Assembly: GCA_002842205.1 (NCBI GenBank)
Contig: PHCI01000003.1
Span: 163,597 to 227,596 of the forward strand
Length of the DNA: 64,000 bases
Direction of reading: 5' to 3'
Origin: Betaproteobacteria bacterium HGW-Betaproteobacteria-3
GTDB lineage: Bacteria; Pseudomonadota; Gammaproteobacteria; Burkholderiales; Burkholderiaceae_C
A model generated the notes under the pieces. The model was not told where the DNA came from. It worked only from the letters and a program-made list of their open reading frames with translations, and ran no database searches. Within the stretch, counting starts at the first letter, position 1. Each line of letters starts with the position of its first letter. Both the position numbers and the translations under genes were made by a program. Positions 48,460 through 57,411 of the stretch are shown piece by piece.

Positions 48460-49632
48460 ATGAAATTGCAGGCACTGATCGCCGGGGGCGGCATTGGCGG
48501 GCTGGCGGCGGCGCTGGCCTGTTCGCGGGCGGGTTGCGACGTCCGGTTGTTTGAGCGGGTGGACGCGTTCAGCGAGGTGGGGGCGGGCATCCAGATGGGC
48601 CCCAACGTCACGCGCATCCTGCAGGCCTGGGGCCTGGGCGACGCGCTCGACGCGGTGGCCGCGCGGCCGCAGCGCCTGCAGGTGCGCGACGCACTCTCGG
48701 GCCGCGAACTGGCCGCGCTGCCGCTGGCCGACCGCGCACTGCAGCGCTACGGCGCCCCCTACCTCAGCATCCGGCGGGCCGACCTGCAGCAGTTGCTGCT
48801 TTCGGCCGTGCGCCACCGCGAGGGCGTGCACCTGAACACCGGGCACATCGTGCAAAGCTGGGTGGAGTCCAGCGATGCCCTGACGCTGCGCACCACCGAC
48901 GGGCTGGCGGTCGAGGGCGACCTGCTGATCGGCGCCGACGGCCTGTGGAGCCGCGTGCGCGCGCAGCTGCTGGCCGACGGCATGCCGCAACCCACCGGCC
49001 ACCTGGCCTATCGGGCGATGGTGCCGCAGTCGGCGCTGCCCGAATCGCTGCGCAGCGACCAGGTCACCGTCTGGCTCGGCCCGAAGCTGCACGTGGTGCA
49101 CTACCCGGTGCAGCGGGGCGAAACCCTGAACATCGTGGTGATCGTCCATGGCCGCGCCGACCACGCACCCGGCGAGTGGGACCACGCGGCCCACGCCAGC
49201 GGGCTGCGCGCGGCGCTGGCGCCGGTGTGCCCGGCGTTGCAGGCGCGCGTGCAGGCCATTCCAGGCTGGCGCCTGTGGGTGTTGTGCGACCGCCCGCCCA
49301 TGCGCGGCCCCGACGAGCACGCGCAGGGGCGCGTGGCGCTGCTGGGCGACGCCGCCCATCCCATGCGGCCCTATCTGGCGCAGGGCGCGGGCATGGCCAT
49401 CGAAGACGCGGCGGAGCTGGAGCGCGTGCTGGCCATGGACGCCCTCGAGGTGCCGCTGCGCCTGCGCCGCTACGCCCTCAACCGCTGGGAGCGCAACGCG
49501 CGGGTGCAGGCACGCTCGGCGCGCAACGGTGACATCTTTCACGGCAGCGGCCTGCTGCGCGCGGGGCGCAACGCCGCGATGGCGCTGGGCGGCGCCCGGT
49601 TGCTGGACCTGCCGTGGCTGTACGGGCAGTGA
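48460..49632 (+). CDS. FAD-dependent aromatic-ring monooxygenase-like protein
   Basis: A 390-residue group A flavoprotein monooxygenase, of the salicylate / 3-hydroxybenzoate 6-hydroxylase type. Visible: the FAD dinucleotide motif GGGIGGLAAAL at 9-19, the ribityl/NADPH motif LLIGADGLWSRVR near 155, and GDAAHPMRPYLAQGAGMAIED near 295 (GDAAHPM). The substrate is not readable from sequence. It is on the same strand as acnA but separated from it by a 171-base gap holding the palindromic element, and it is followed after 40 bases by the phosphoesterase gene. Confidence 0.88.
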   Translation: MKLQALIAGGGIGGLAAALACSRAGCDVRLFERVDAFSEVGAGIQMGPNVTRILQAWGLGDALDAVAARPQRLQVRDALSGRELAALPLADRALQRYGAPYLSIRRADLQQLLLSAVRHREGVHLNTGHIVQSWVESSDALTLRTTDGLAVEGDLLIGADGLWSRVRAQLLADGMPQPTGHLAYRAMVPQSALPESLRSDQVTVWLGPKLHVVHYPVQRGETLNIVVIVHGRADHAPGEWDHAAHASGLRAALAPVCPALQARVQAIPGWRLWVLCDRPPMRGPDEHAQGRVALLGDAAHPMRPYLAQGAGMAIEDAAELERVLAMDALEVPLRLRRYALNRWERNARVQARSARNGDIFHGSGLLRAGRNAAMALGGARLLDLPWLYGQ

Positions 49633-49672
49633 CGCCGTGGCTATCATGGGCGCACAACGAGGAGACAAGCCC

Positions 49673-51211
49673 ATGATTTCAGCCCGGTCGTCCAGCCGTC
49701 TCGCGCTGGCCGTGTCTTGCGCGTCTTTTCTGGCCGTGGCCGGGTGTGCCACCGCCCCTGCCACGCCCGACGCCCGGATGGCGCGCATCCAGAACGTGGT
49801 GGTCATCTACGCTGAAAACCACAGCTTTGACAACCTGTACGGGCTGTTCCCCGGCGCCAACGGCATCGACCGCGCCACGCCCGAACAAGTCACGCAGCTG
49901 GACCACGATGGCAAGCCCCTGCCCGAGCTGCTGGTGTTCGGCCGCGACGGCAAGCCCGACCCGAACTACCCGCGCCTGCCCAACCGGCCGTTCCGCATCG
50001 ACGCGCCACCGGTCAACAAGCCGCCGACGCAGATGGTGCCCAGCCCGATCCACGCGTTCTTTCACAACCAGGAGCAGATCAACGGCGGCAAGAACAACCG
50101 GTTCGCCGCCATGTCCAACGTGGGCGGCTGGACCATGGGTTACTACGACGGCAGCCAGTTTCGCCTGTGGCAATGGGCCCGGGACTACACGCTGGCCGAC
50201 AACTTTTTCATGGGCGCGTTTGGCGGCTCGTACCTGAACCATCAATACCTCGTGTGTGCCTGTGCGCCGCGCCATGACACGGCGCCCGCGTCCATGCGCG
50301 CGCGGCTGGACGCGGCTGGCAAGCTCGAAAAGCGGCCGGGCTCGCCGTCAGCCGCTGTGGGCGCGGTGCAGGTGTTCAGCAGCGGGATCGGTGGCCAGGT
50401 CACGCCGGACGGCGATTCCGTGAACACCTCACAGCCGCCCTACCAGCCCAGCGGAATCACCCCCGCCGTCGATGGCGCGCGTGAACTGGTCAACCCCAGG
50501 GGAGGCAAGCTTGGCAATACCGATCTGGGCGAGCCGGTTCCGCCCCAGACCGCCAGGACCATCGGCGACACCCTGTCAGCCCAAGGCGTGAGCTGGGCCT
50601 GGTACGCCGGGGGCTATACCAAGGCGCTGGCCGATGGCATGCAGGCGCCCGATGCGCCGCGCCAGGTGATCTACCACCGGGCTGCAGGCTCGCCGAACTT
50701 CCAGCCGCACCACCAGCCCTTCAATTACTACGCCCGCTTTGCACCCGGCACCGCCGACCGCGCAAAACATCTGCGCGATGGCGATGACTTCATCAAGGCC
50801 GTGGAAGCCGGGGCGCTGCCGGCCGTGAGCTTCTACAAACCCGCGGGCGTGGACACGCAGCACCCGTCCTACACCGACGTCATGACCGGTGACGCCCACA
50901 TCGCGGGGGTGCTGGAAAAACTCAAGGCCAGTCCGCAATGGAAAGACCTGCTGGTGATCGTGACCTATGACGAGAACGGTGGGTATTGGGATCACGTGCC
51001 GCCGCCCAGCGGTCCGGGCTGGGGCGACCGCTTTGGGCCGGGTTCGCGCATCCCGGCCCTGCTGATCGGGCCAAACGTGCGCAAGGGGTATGTGGACTCG
51101 ACCCCCTACGACACCACGTCGATTCTCAAATTCATCACCCAGCGCTTTGGCCTGGAGCCATTGCCCGGCGTGCGCGCCAACATGGGCAATCTGGCGAATG
51201 CGCTGAACTGA
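49673..51211 (+). CDS. Exported acid phosphatase / phospholipase C-type phosphoesterase
   Basis: A 512-residue predicted lipoprotein (hydrophobic stretch then lipobox VAGC) of the phosphoesterase family that includes acid phosphatase AcpA and bacterial phospholipase C. Family motifs: VVIYAENHSFDNLYG near the N-terminus with the metal-binding Glu-Asn-His, AFGGSYLNHQYLVCACAP, and the C-terminal VTYDENGGYWDHVPPP with metal ligands Asp, Glu and His. Acts on phosphomonoesters or phospholipids in the periplasm or at the surface; which one cannot be told. ATG 49673 follows GGAG by eight bases. Confidence 0.88.
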   Translation: MISARSSSRLALAVSCASFLAVAGCATAPATPDARMARIQNVVVIYAENHSFDNLYGLFPGANGIDRATPEQVTQLDHDGKPLPELLVFGRDGKPDPNYPRLPNRPFRIDAPPVNKPPTQMVPSPIHAFFHNQEQINGGKNNRFAAMSNVGGWTMGYYDGSQFRLWQWARDYTLADNFFMGAFGGSYLNHQYLVCACAPRHDTAPASMRARLDAAGKLEKRPGSPSAAVGAVQVFSSGIGGQVTPDGDSVNTSQPPYQPSGITPAVDGARELVNPRGGKLGNTDLGEPVPPQTARTIGDTLSAQGVSWAWYAGGYTKALADGMQAPDAPRQVIYHRAAGSPNFQPHHQPFNYYARFAPGTADRAKHLRDGDDFIKAVEAGALPAVSFYKPAGVDTQHPSYTDVMTGDAHIAGVLEKLKASPQWKDLLVIVTYDENGGYWDHVPPPSGPGWGDRFGPGSRIPALLIGPNVRKGYVDSTPYDTTSILKFITQRFGLEPLPGVRANMGNLANALN

Positions 51212-51223
51212 GCGGCAGCGGGC

Positions 51224-52069
51224 TCATAGGTCAGTGCGCAGTTTCCAGATCTCGGGGAACAGCACCACGTCCAGCATCTTGCGCAGGTAGCCCACGCCGG
51301 AGGTGCCGCCGGTGCCGCGCTTGAAGCCGATCACGCGCTCCACCGTGGTCACATGGCGAAAGCGCCACAGGCGGAAGGCGTCTTCCAGATCGGTGAGTTC
51401 CTCGCCGAGCTGGTACAAGTCCCAGTACTTTTTAGGGTCGCGGTAAACCTGCAGCCAGGCCTGCTCGACCGCGTCGCTGGCCACGTAGGGTTGGGTCCAG
51501 TCGCGCGCGGTGTGGCTCGTGGGCATGGGCAGGCCGCGCCCCGCCAGCAGGCGCAGCGCCTCGTCGTACAGCGAGGGTGCTTCGTAAGCCACCTGAACCT
51601 GCGCCAGCACATCGGGGCGGTGGGCATGGGGCTTGAGCATGGCGGCGTTCTTGTTGCCCAGCGCAAATTCGATGCGGCGGTATTGCGCGCTCTGGAACCC
51701 GCTGGAATTGGCCAGGTAGGGCCGGATGGCGCTGTACTCGGGCGGCGTCATGGTGGCCAGCACGTCCCAGGCGTGCACCAGCTGCTCCATGATGCGGCTC
51801 ACGCGGGCCAGCATCTTGAAGGCGGTGCCCAGTTCGTCGCGCGCCACGTGGTCGATGGCGGCCTGCAGCTCGTGCAGCATGAGCTTCATCCACAGCTCGC
51901 TGGTCTGGTGCTGCACGATGAACAGCATCTCGTTGTGGTCGGGCGAGCGCGGCTTTTGCGCGCCCAGGATGGCGTCGAGCTGCAGGTAGTCGCCATAGCT
52001 CATGTCCTGGCTGAAGTCGAGCTTGGCTTTTTCGTCGTGGACGATGTCTTCGGGCTTGGAATGTTCCAT
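51224..52069 (-). CDS. kynA: Tryptophan 2,3-dioxygenase
   Basis: Heme enzyme that opens the tryptophan indole ring to N-formylkynurenine, first step of the kynurenine route. The 281-residue protein has the active-site segment [14 protein letters not shown] (His 54), [11 protein letters not shown], and [20 protein letters not shown] with the heme-ligand His. ATG 52069 overlaps the kynU stop by one base (TGATG), so kynA is the last gene of kynB-kynU-kynA. The longer upstream reading runs through kynU and is not used. Confidence 0.97.
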   Translation of the reverse strand: MEHSKPEDIVHDEKAKLDFSQDMSYGDYLQLDAILGAQKPRSPDHNEMLFIVQHQTSELWMKLMLHELQAAIDHVARDELGTAFKMLARVSRIMEQLVHAWDVLATMTPPEYSAIRPYLANSSGFQSAQYRRIEFALGNKNAAMLKPHAHRPDVLAQVQVAYEAPSLYDEALRLLAGRGLPMPTSHTARDWTQPYVASDAVEQAWLQVYRDPKKYWDLYQLGEELTDLEDAFRLWRFRHVTTVERVIGFKRGTGGTSGVGYLRKMLDVVLFPEIWKLRTDL

Positions 52070-53361
52070 CAGGTCACCGCCTGTTTCTGGTTGAATTCCG
52101 GGCGCTGCCATTCGGCGGATTCGAGCACCTGCTTCAAATGTTCGACCGCCCGCCACACCTCTTCGAAGCCGATGTACAGCGGCGTGAAGCCGAAACGCAG
52201 GATGTCCGGGCTGCCCGCACGTCCCGAGCTTGTCGAAGGATCACCGGCGCGAAAGTCGCCGATCACGTTGCGTGCAATCAGGGCCTGCACGATGGCGTAG
52301 GCCCCACTCTGGCAACTCAAACTTGCTTGCGAGCCGCGTTGCGCGTGCGGGCGCGGCGTGACCAGCGTGAGGCCGTGACCTGCGCAGCGTTCTTCCACCA
52401 GGGCGATGAACAGGTCGGTCAGCGCCAGCGATTTTTGGCGCAGCGCGGCCATGCCACCCAGTGGCTGCGCGGCCAGCAGGGTGTCGAGGCCGCACTCGAG
52501 CGCGGTCAGGCTCAGGATGGGTTGCGTGCCGCAGAGGTAGCGCGCCACACCCGGCGCAGGCCGGTATTCGGGCGTGAACTCGAACGGGGCCGCGTGACCC
52601 CACCAGCCGGCCAGCGGTTGCCAGAAACGCTCGGCATGCCGGGGGTGAACCCAGACGAAGGCCGGTGCACCGGGGCCGCCGTTCAGGTATTTGTAGCCGC
52701 AGCCCACCGCGAAATCGGCGCCCGCACCGTGCAGGTCCACGGGCACGGCGCCTGCGCTGTGGGCCAGGTCCCACACCATGAGTGCGCCCGCGGCGTGCGC
52801 AGCGGCCGTGACGGCGCCCATGTCGTGCATGGCGCCGGTGCGGTAGTTCACGTGCGTGAGCATCAACACCGCCACGTCCGGGGTGAGCGCGGTGTTGATT
52901 TCTTCGGGTTCGATCAATTGGAGCTGGTAGCCGCGCTCGCGGCACAGGGCCTGGGCGATGTAGAGGTCGGTCGGGAAATTGCTGCGTTCGCTCACGATCA
53001 CGCGGCGTTGCGGGGCATCCTGCGCGGCGATGTTGAGCGCCGCGCTGAGCACCTTGTAAAGATTCACCGAAGTGCTGTCGGTGGCCACCACCTCGCCGGG
53101 GCGGGCCCCAATGAGCGATGCAATCTTGTTGCCGAGCTTTTGCGGCAGCCCGAACCAGCCCGCGCTGTTCCAGCTGCGGATCAGGCCTTCGCCCCATTCC
53201 TGCGTGACCGCGGCCGCCACGCGGGCCGGGGCCGCGGCGGGCATCACGCCCAGGGAGTTGCCGTCCAGGTAAATCACGCCCGGCGGGATCGTGAAGAGAT
53301 CGCGCAGCTTGCGCAACGGGTCTTGCGCGTCGAGTGCGCGGCAGTCTTGCAGGGTGGTCAT
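52069..53361 (-). CDS. kynU: Kynureninase with repeat-derived insertion
   Basis: PLP enzyme splitting kynurenine into anthranilate and alanine. The 430-residue protein has YLDGNSLG near the start, [13 protein letters not shown] with the PLP-binding Asp, and the PLP Lys at 224 in [11 protein letters not shown]. Near the C-terminus, GDFRA and [12 protein letters not shown], which are contiguous in relatives as far as I recall, are separated by 12 residues ([12 protein letters not shown], about 373-384) encoded by a 36-base repeat. The frame is kept; effect on activity is unknown. Overlaps kynB by four bases. Confidence 0.96.
   Translation of the reverse strand: MTTLQDCRALDAQDPLRKLRDLFTIPPGVIYLDGNSLGVMPAAAPARVAAAVTQEWGEGLIRSWNSAGWFGLPQKLGNKIASLIGARPGEVVATDSTSVNLYKVLSAALNIAAQDAPQRRVIVSERSNFPTDLYIAQALCRERGYQLQLIEPEEINTALTPDVAVLMLTHVNYRTGAMHDMGAVTAAAHAAGALMVWDLAHSAGAVPVDLHGAGADFAVGCGYKYLNGGPGAPAFVWVHPRHAERFWQPLAGWWGHAAPFEFTPEYRPAPGVARYLCGTQPILSLTALECGLDTLLAAQPLGGMAALRQKSLALTDLFIALVEERCAGHGLTLVTPRPHAQRGSQASLSCQSGAYAIVQALIARNVIGDFRAGDPSTSSGRAGSPDILRFGFTPLYIGFEEVWRAVEHLKQVLESAEWQRPEFNQKQAVT
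52210..52245 (-). repeat. 36-bp repeat insertion in kynU (CTTCGACAAGCTC type)
   Basis: The minus strand contains GATCCTTCGACAAGCTCGGG, a short repeat seen widely scattered in proteobacterial genomes. It is in frame and gives the residues [12 protein letters not shown]. Confidence 0.75.
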
Positions 53362-53987
53362 GGCAGTTCTCTCAGCACGGCGCGCACCGGCGAAGCGTCG
53401 GCCGTCATCAGTTTCAGGGGCAGGGCGATGAGTTCGTAGTCGCCCTCGGGCACGTCGTCGAGCACCAGGTTTTCAAGCACGCGCAGGCCGCGCTGGCGGA
53501 TCACCTGGTGGCTGTCCAGCGTCTTGCTGTCGGCCGGGTCGATGCTGGCGGTGTCGATGCCGATCAGCCGCACGCCCAGGTCGGCCAGGTGCGCCACGGT
53601 GGCGGGCGCGTAGGCGCTCAGCGCCGGGTCCCAGCGGTCGACCGGCATGCGCGTACAGGTGCGCACCAGCAGCCGCGGCGGCAGGCCCTGCGCGGCGTGC
53701 GCGAGGTGACGCCACTCGACGAGCGGGCCGCAGCCGATGGCATGGATCACGCGGCAGTGGCCGAGGTAGGGCATGAGGTCCAGGGCGCCCACGGCCAGTC
53801 CGGCAGGGTCGTAGTGCAAGGGCGCGTCGGCGTGCGCGCCCACATGCGGCGACAGGGTGATGGCGCTCACATTCACCGGGCAGCCCGGCCCGATCCGGGC
53901 CGACCATTGTTGCTGGTACGGCGTGTCACCCGGGAACACCGGTGCACCGGGCTGGACAGGAGGGGAAATGTCCCAAAGGCGTTGCAT
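53358..53987 (-). CDS. kynB: Kynurenine formamidase
   Basis: Metal-dependent cyclase-family enzyme that hydrolyses N-formylkynurenine to kynurenine. The 209-residue protein has [18 protein letters not shown] at the N-terminus, the metal motif [11 protein letters not shown] (HxxxHxDxxxH type), and [19 protein letters not shown]. First gene of kynB-kynU-kynA with four-base overlap to kynU (ATGA). The 149 bases between its start and argF hold no feature I can support. Confidence 0.95.
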   Translation of the reverse strand: MQRLWDISPPVQPGAPVFPGDTPYQQQWSARIGPGCPVNVSAITLSPHVGAHADAPLHYDPAGLAVGALDLMPYLGHCRVIHAIGCGPLVEWRHLAHAAQGLPPRLLVRTCTRMPVDRWDPALSAYAPATVAHLADLGVRLIGIDTASIDPADSKTLDSHQVIRQRGLRVLENLVLDDVPEGDYELIALPLKLMTADASPVRAVLRELP

Positions 53988-54136
53988 GGGCGATGAGTTT
54001 GCATCGCCTCAAAAAACCGTGGTGTCGGTTATTTCCAACAATCAGCAAAAATACTTGAAGCTTAAAGCATCTGTTCGATGGGGCGGCACGTCCAGCGGCG
54101 GCAGGTGGCGCCGCTGGACGCGAAGCAAGAGCCTTC

Positions 54137-55078
54137 TCAGGCGACGCGGCCGAGCAGCAGGTATTCCATGAGCGCCTTTTGCGCATGCATGCGGTTTTCG
54201 GCTTCGTCCCACACCACCGACTGCGGGCCGTCGATCACGTCGGCCTGGACTTCTTCGCCGCGGTGGGCGGGCAGGCAGTGCATGAACAGGGCGTCGGGCT
54301 TGGCGGCCTTCATCATGTCGGTGTCCACGCACCAGTCGGCAAAGGCCAGTCGGCGCGCTTCGTTTTCGGCCTCGTAGCCCATGCTGGTCCAGACGTCGGT
54401 GGTGACGAGGTCGGCCCCGCGGCAGGCGTCCATCGGGTCCTTGAAGACCTTGTAGCTGGCGTTGCTGCGCAGGCCGGCCACTGCCTGGTCTACCTCGTAG
54501 CCACTGGGCGTGCTCAGGTGCACGGTAAAGCCCAGCAGCTCGGCGGCCTGCAGCCAGGTGTTGGCCATGTTGTTGCCATCGCCCACCCAGGCCACGACCT
54601 TGCCCTGCAGGAAAGCCGGGTCTGGCCGACCTTCCTTGTCCAGGCCGCGGTGCTCGAGAAAGGTGAAGAGGTCCGCCAGGATCTGGCACGGATGGAATTC
54701 ATTCGTCAGGCCGTTGATCACCGGCACGCGGGAGGACGCGGCGAACTTGTCGATGCGTTCCTGGCCAAAGGTGCGGATCATCACGATGTCCACCATGCGG
54801 CTGATGACCTTGGCGCTGTCCTCGATCGGCTCGGCCCGGCCCAGCTGGCTGTCGCCCGTGGTGAGGTTCAGCACGCTGCCGCCCAGCTGGTACATGCCGG
54901 CCTCGAAGCTGACGCGGGTGCGGGTGCTGGCTTTCTCGAAGATCATGGCCAGCGTGCGGTCGGCCAGCGGGTGGTATTTTTCGTAGGACTTGAACTTTTT
55001 CTTGATGACGGCCGCGCGCTCGAACAGGTGCGCGTATTCGTCGGCCGAAAAGTCGCTGAATTGCAGGTAATGCTTCAT
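54137..55078 (-). CDS. argF: Ornithine carbamoyltransferase
   Basis: Forms citrulline from ornithine and carbamoyl phosphate in arginine biosynthesis; cytosolic trimer. The 313-residue protein has the carbamoyl phosphate motif STRTR at 51-55, FHPCQILAD and the ornithine/carbamoyl-binding MHCLPAHRGEE. ATG 55078 starts two bases after the argD stop, so argD-argF form an operon. The longer open frame upstream is argD in another frame. Confidence 0.97.
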   Translation of the reverse strand: MKHYLQFSDFSADEYAHLFERAAVIKKKFKSYEKYHPLADRTLAMIFEKASTRTRVSFEAGMYQLGGSVLNLTTGDSQLGRAEPIEDSAKVISRMVDIVMIRTFGQERIDKFAASSRVPVINGLTNEFHPCQILADLFTFLEHRGLDKEGRPDPAFLQGKVVAWVGDGNNMANTWLQAAELLGFTVHLSTPSGYEVDQAVAGLRSNASYKVFKDPMDACRGADLVTTDVWTSMGYEAENEARRLAFADWCVDTDMMKAAKPDALFMHCLPAHRGEEVQADVIDGPQSVVWDEAENRMHAQKALMEYLLLGRVA

Positions 55079-55080
55079 GG

Positions 55081-56301
55081 TCAGGGCTTGGCGGTTTCGC
55101 TCAGGAATTGCTGGACCAGCGGGCACAGGATGCCTACCAGTTCGTCGGCTTCGGCCGTGCTCATGATGAGCGGCGGAACCAGGCGGATCACGCTGTCGGC
55201 CGTCACGCTGATGAGCAGGCCGTTTTCCATGCAGCGCTGAACCAGTACGCCGCAGGGGCGGTCGAGTTCGACGCCGATCATCAGGCCCTGGCCACGGATC
55301 TCCCGCAGCCCCGGCAGTGCGCCCAATTCGCGTGTCAGCGCGGCTTTCAGATGGGCCCCCACCCTGGCGGCGTTGTCCAGCAGACCGTCTTCTTCCATGA
55401 TGCGGATGGTCTCCACGCCGGCCCGCATCGCCAGCGGATTGCCGCCGAACGTGGTGCCGTGGTTGCCGGGCTGGAAGATGTGGGCGGCTTTCGGGCCGGC
55501 CACCACCGCGCCAATCGGCACGCCCGAGCCCAGCCCCTTGGCCAGCGGCATCACGTCCGGCTGGATGCCGGCCCACTGGTGAGCGAACCATTTGCCGGTG
55601 CGGCCCATGCCGCATTGCACTTCGTCGATCATCATGAGCCAGTCGCGCGCGTCGCACAGCTGGCGCACCTGTTGCAGGTAGTCCACGCGCATGGGGTGGA
55701 TGCCGCCTTCGCCCTGGATGGTCTCGAAAAACACGGCCACGACGTTGGGGTTGTCTTCGGTGGCTTGTTTCAGTGCCTCGATGTCGTTGAGCGGAACCCG
55801 GATGAAGCCTTCGACCAGTGGGCCAAACCCCGCCTGGATTTTCGGGTTGCCGGTGGCGCTGAGGGTGGCAATGCTGCGGCCATGAAAGGCTTTTTCATAG
55901 ACCACGATCTCGGGTCGCTCGATACCCTTGTCGTGGCCGAACTTGCGCGCGAGCTTGAGCGCGGCTTCGTTGGCTTCCAGCCCGGTGCTGCAGAAAAAGA
56001 CGTTGGTCAGGCCCGACAGTTCCACCAGCTTGGCGGCGAGCTTTTCCTGGTTGGGCACATGGTAGTAGTTGGAGCTGTGGATGATCTTGGCAATCTGGTC
56101 CTGCAGCGCAGGCACCAGTTTGGGGTGCGCATGGCCGAGCGTGTTGACGGCGATGCCGCCCAGGCCATCCAGGTAAGACTTGCCCTGGGTGTCCCACAGG
56201 CGGCAACCCTTGCCATGACTCAGGGCGATGGGCAGGCGCGCGTACGTGTTCATCACGTGGGGTGAAGCGACGTCGGTGGCGGGGGCGATGGCTGCGGACA
56301 T
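55081..56301 (-). CDS. argD: Acetylornithine aminotransferase
   Basis: PLP class III aminotransferase converting N-acetylglutamate semialdehyde to N-acetylornithine. The 406-residue protein shows GKSYLDGLGGIAVNTLGHAH-type start (LGGIAVNTLGHAHP), FFCSTGLEANEAALK, IDEVQCGMGRTGK, the PLP Lys in PLAKGLGSGVPIGA and TTFGGNPLAMRAG. ATG 56301 is five bases after GGAG. It is followed by argF, and DUF3579 is divergent upstream. Enzymes of this type may also act on succinyldiaminopimelate or succinylornithine; the argF neighbour favours ArgD. Confidence 0.94.
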   Translation of the reverse strand: MSAAIAPATDVASPHVMNTYARLPIALSHGKGCRLWDTQGKSYLDGLGGIAVNTLGHAHPKLVPALQDQIAKIIHSSNYYHVPNQEKLAAKLVELSGLTNVFFCSTGLEANEAALKLARKFGHDKGIERPEIVVYEKAFHGRSIATLSATGNPKIQAGFGPLVEGFIRVPLNDIEALKQATEDNPNVVAVFFETIQGEGGIHPMRVDYLQQVRQLCDARDWLMMIDEVQCGMGRTGKWFAHQWAGIQPDVMPLAKGLGSGVPIGAVVAGPKAAHIFQPGNHGTTFGGNPLAMRAGVETIRIMEEDGLLDNAARVGAHLKAALTRELGALPGLREIRGQGLMIGVELDRPCGVLVQRCMENGLLISVTADSVIRLVPPLIMSTAEADELVGILCPLVQQFLSETAKP

Positions 56302-56473
56302 GGGGGCTCCAGAAAAGAAACCGGCCCTGCGAACGTATGGCGTCTGTCGGACACAACGTCGGGTGGGCCGTTGAAGGGGGATTTTAGGCGCAGACATTGC
56401 TTGGGTTTTTGACAATTCCGCATCACAGCGATGCCGCCTCCCGCCCCAATCAGGACCCAAGTCTTATATAAGA

Positions 56474-56479
56474 TATAAT
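56474..56479 (+). promoter_or_regulatory. -10 element upstream of DUF3579 gene
   Basis: TATAAT in an AT-rich island (TATATAAGATATAAT) 61 bases before the DUF3579 start. The -35 region is weak. The same AT-rich stretch could serve argD on the other strand. Confidence 0.45.
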
Positions 56480-56540
56480 TGTGCGGCGCAGCAACCGGCG
56501 ATCCCGGGTGGCCTGCGGTACACCCAAAACCTTCTACCCG

Positions 56541-56864
56541 ATGGCCTCGATCAACTCCCCGGAAGTCTTCATTCAGGGCGTCACGCTCGAAGGCAAGACC
56601 TTCCGGCCCAGCGACTGGGCTGAGCGGCTGGCCGGGGTCATGAGCCCGTTCCGTCCCGGCGGCGCGCAGCCAGGGAGCCATCTGAGCTATTCACCGTGGT
56701 GCATTCCGACCACCATCAACGGTGTGAAATGCGTGATCGTCCACCGCGACCTGCGCGACGCCGAACCCATGGCCTGGGATTTCTGCATGAACTTCGCCAA
56801 GGACAACCACCTGCAGGTGGCCGAGGCGTGCCGGGTGCCTGACGGGCCTGAAACAAAAAACTGA
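56541..56864 (+). CDS. DUF3579 protein
   Basis: A 107-residue cytosolic protein of the DUF3579 family, function unknown. Segments EVFIQGVTLEGKTFRPSDWAERL-type (FIQGVTLEGKTFRPSDWAE), HLSYSPWCIPTTINGVKCV and LRDAEPMAWDFCMNFAKDN are conserved as far as I recall. Betaproteobacteria often have this gene divergent from argD, as here, but no role in arginine metabolism has been shown. A strong terminator follows after nine bases. Confidence 0.88.
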   Translation: MASINSPEVFIQGVTLEGKTFRPSDWAERLAGVMSPFRPGGAQPGSHLSYSPWCIPTTINGVKCVIVHRDLRDAEPMAWDFCMNFAKDNHLQVAEACRVPDGPETKN

Positions 56865-56872
56865 ACGCCCAC

Positions 56873-56900
56873 AAAAAAACCGCCCGGAGGCGGTTTTTTT
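56873..56900. terminator. Bidirectional rho-independent terminator
   Basis: A run, ACCGCC-CGGA-GGCGGT, T run: a short hairpin with A tract before and T tract after, serving both the DUF3579 gene (+) and rpsT (-). Confidence 0.93.
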
Positions 56901-56993
56901 GCTTGGCTGACAGCGCACCCGTTACAAACGGCGGGTTGATTCATCCACTGAATCGCCCCGGGCTGTGCCTGACCGGGGTCAGGCGGCGGATTT

Positions 56994-57296
56994 TCAGGCG
57001 GTTGCCTGTGCCAGGGCTTTCACCTTGGCGGCCAGACGGCTCTTGTCGCGAGCGGCCTTGTTCTTGTGGAAGATGCGCTTGTCAGCGACGATGTCCACCA
57101 CGCTTTGGGCCTTGGCAAAGGCTTCGGCGGCTTTGGTCTTGTCACCGGCTGCGACGGCTTTTTCAACGTTCTTGACAGCGGTGCGGTATTTGGAGCGCAG
57201 CGACGAGTTCGCGGCGTTGATTTTCACGTCCTGGCGGACGCGTTTGCGGCCCGACGCCAGGCGCGGGTTCTTCTTTTTGGGTTTGGCTGATGCCAT
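56994..57296 (-). CDS. rpsT: 30S ribosomal protein S20
   Basis: Small, very basic 16S rRNA-binding protein. The 100-residue product has the S20 start ([12 protein letters not shown]), [20 protein letters not shown] and the C-terminal [16 protein letters not shown]. An AAGGAA ribosome-binding site precedes the ATG. In many gammaproteobacteria rpsT lies divergent from murJ (mviN), as it does here. Single-gene unit ending at the bidirectional terminator. Confidence 0.97.
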   Translation of the reverse strand: MASAKPKKKNPRLASGRKRVRQDVKINAANSSLRSKYRTAVKNVEKAVAAGDKTKAAEAFAKAQSVVDIVADKRIFHKNKAARDKSRLAAKVKALAQATA

Positions 57297-57341
57297 GATG
57301 TAGGTTCCTTGTGTCTGTGGATGTTGTCAGCAAAGCCTTCA

Positions 57342-57347
57342 ATTGTA
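57342..57347 (-). promoter_or_regulatory. -10 element of rpsT
   Basis: TACAAT on the minus strand, about 46 bases before the rpsT start codon; a -35-like ACCTTG lies 16 bases further up. Confidence 0.45.
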
Positions 57348-57411
57348 GCACCGCGCTGCCTGCCAAGGTGGGCGCCGCAGGCCGCAGGGGCAGGACGGCT
57401 ACACTGCGCCG

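Noticed and set aside
48337..49806. 489-residue minus-strand ORF antisense to the FAD monooxygenase
   Set aside because: Shadow of a conserved flavoprotein gene; no own start signal or motif.
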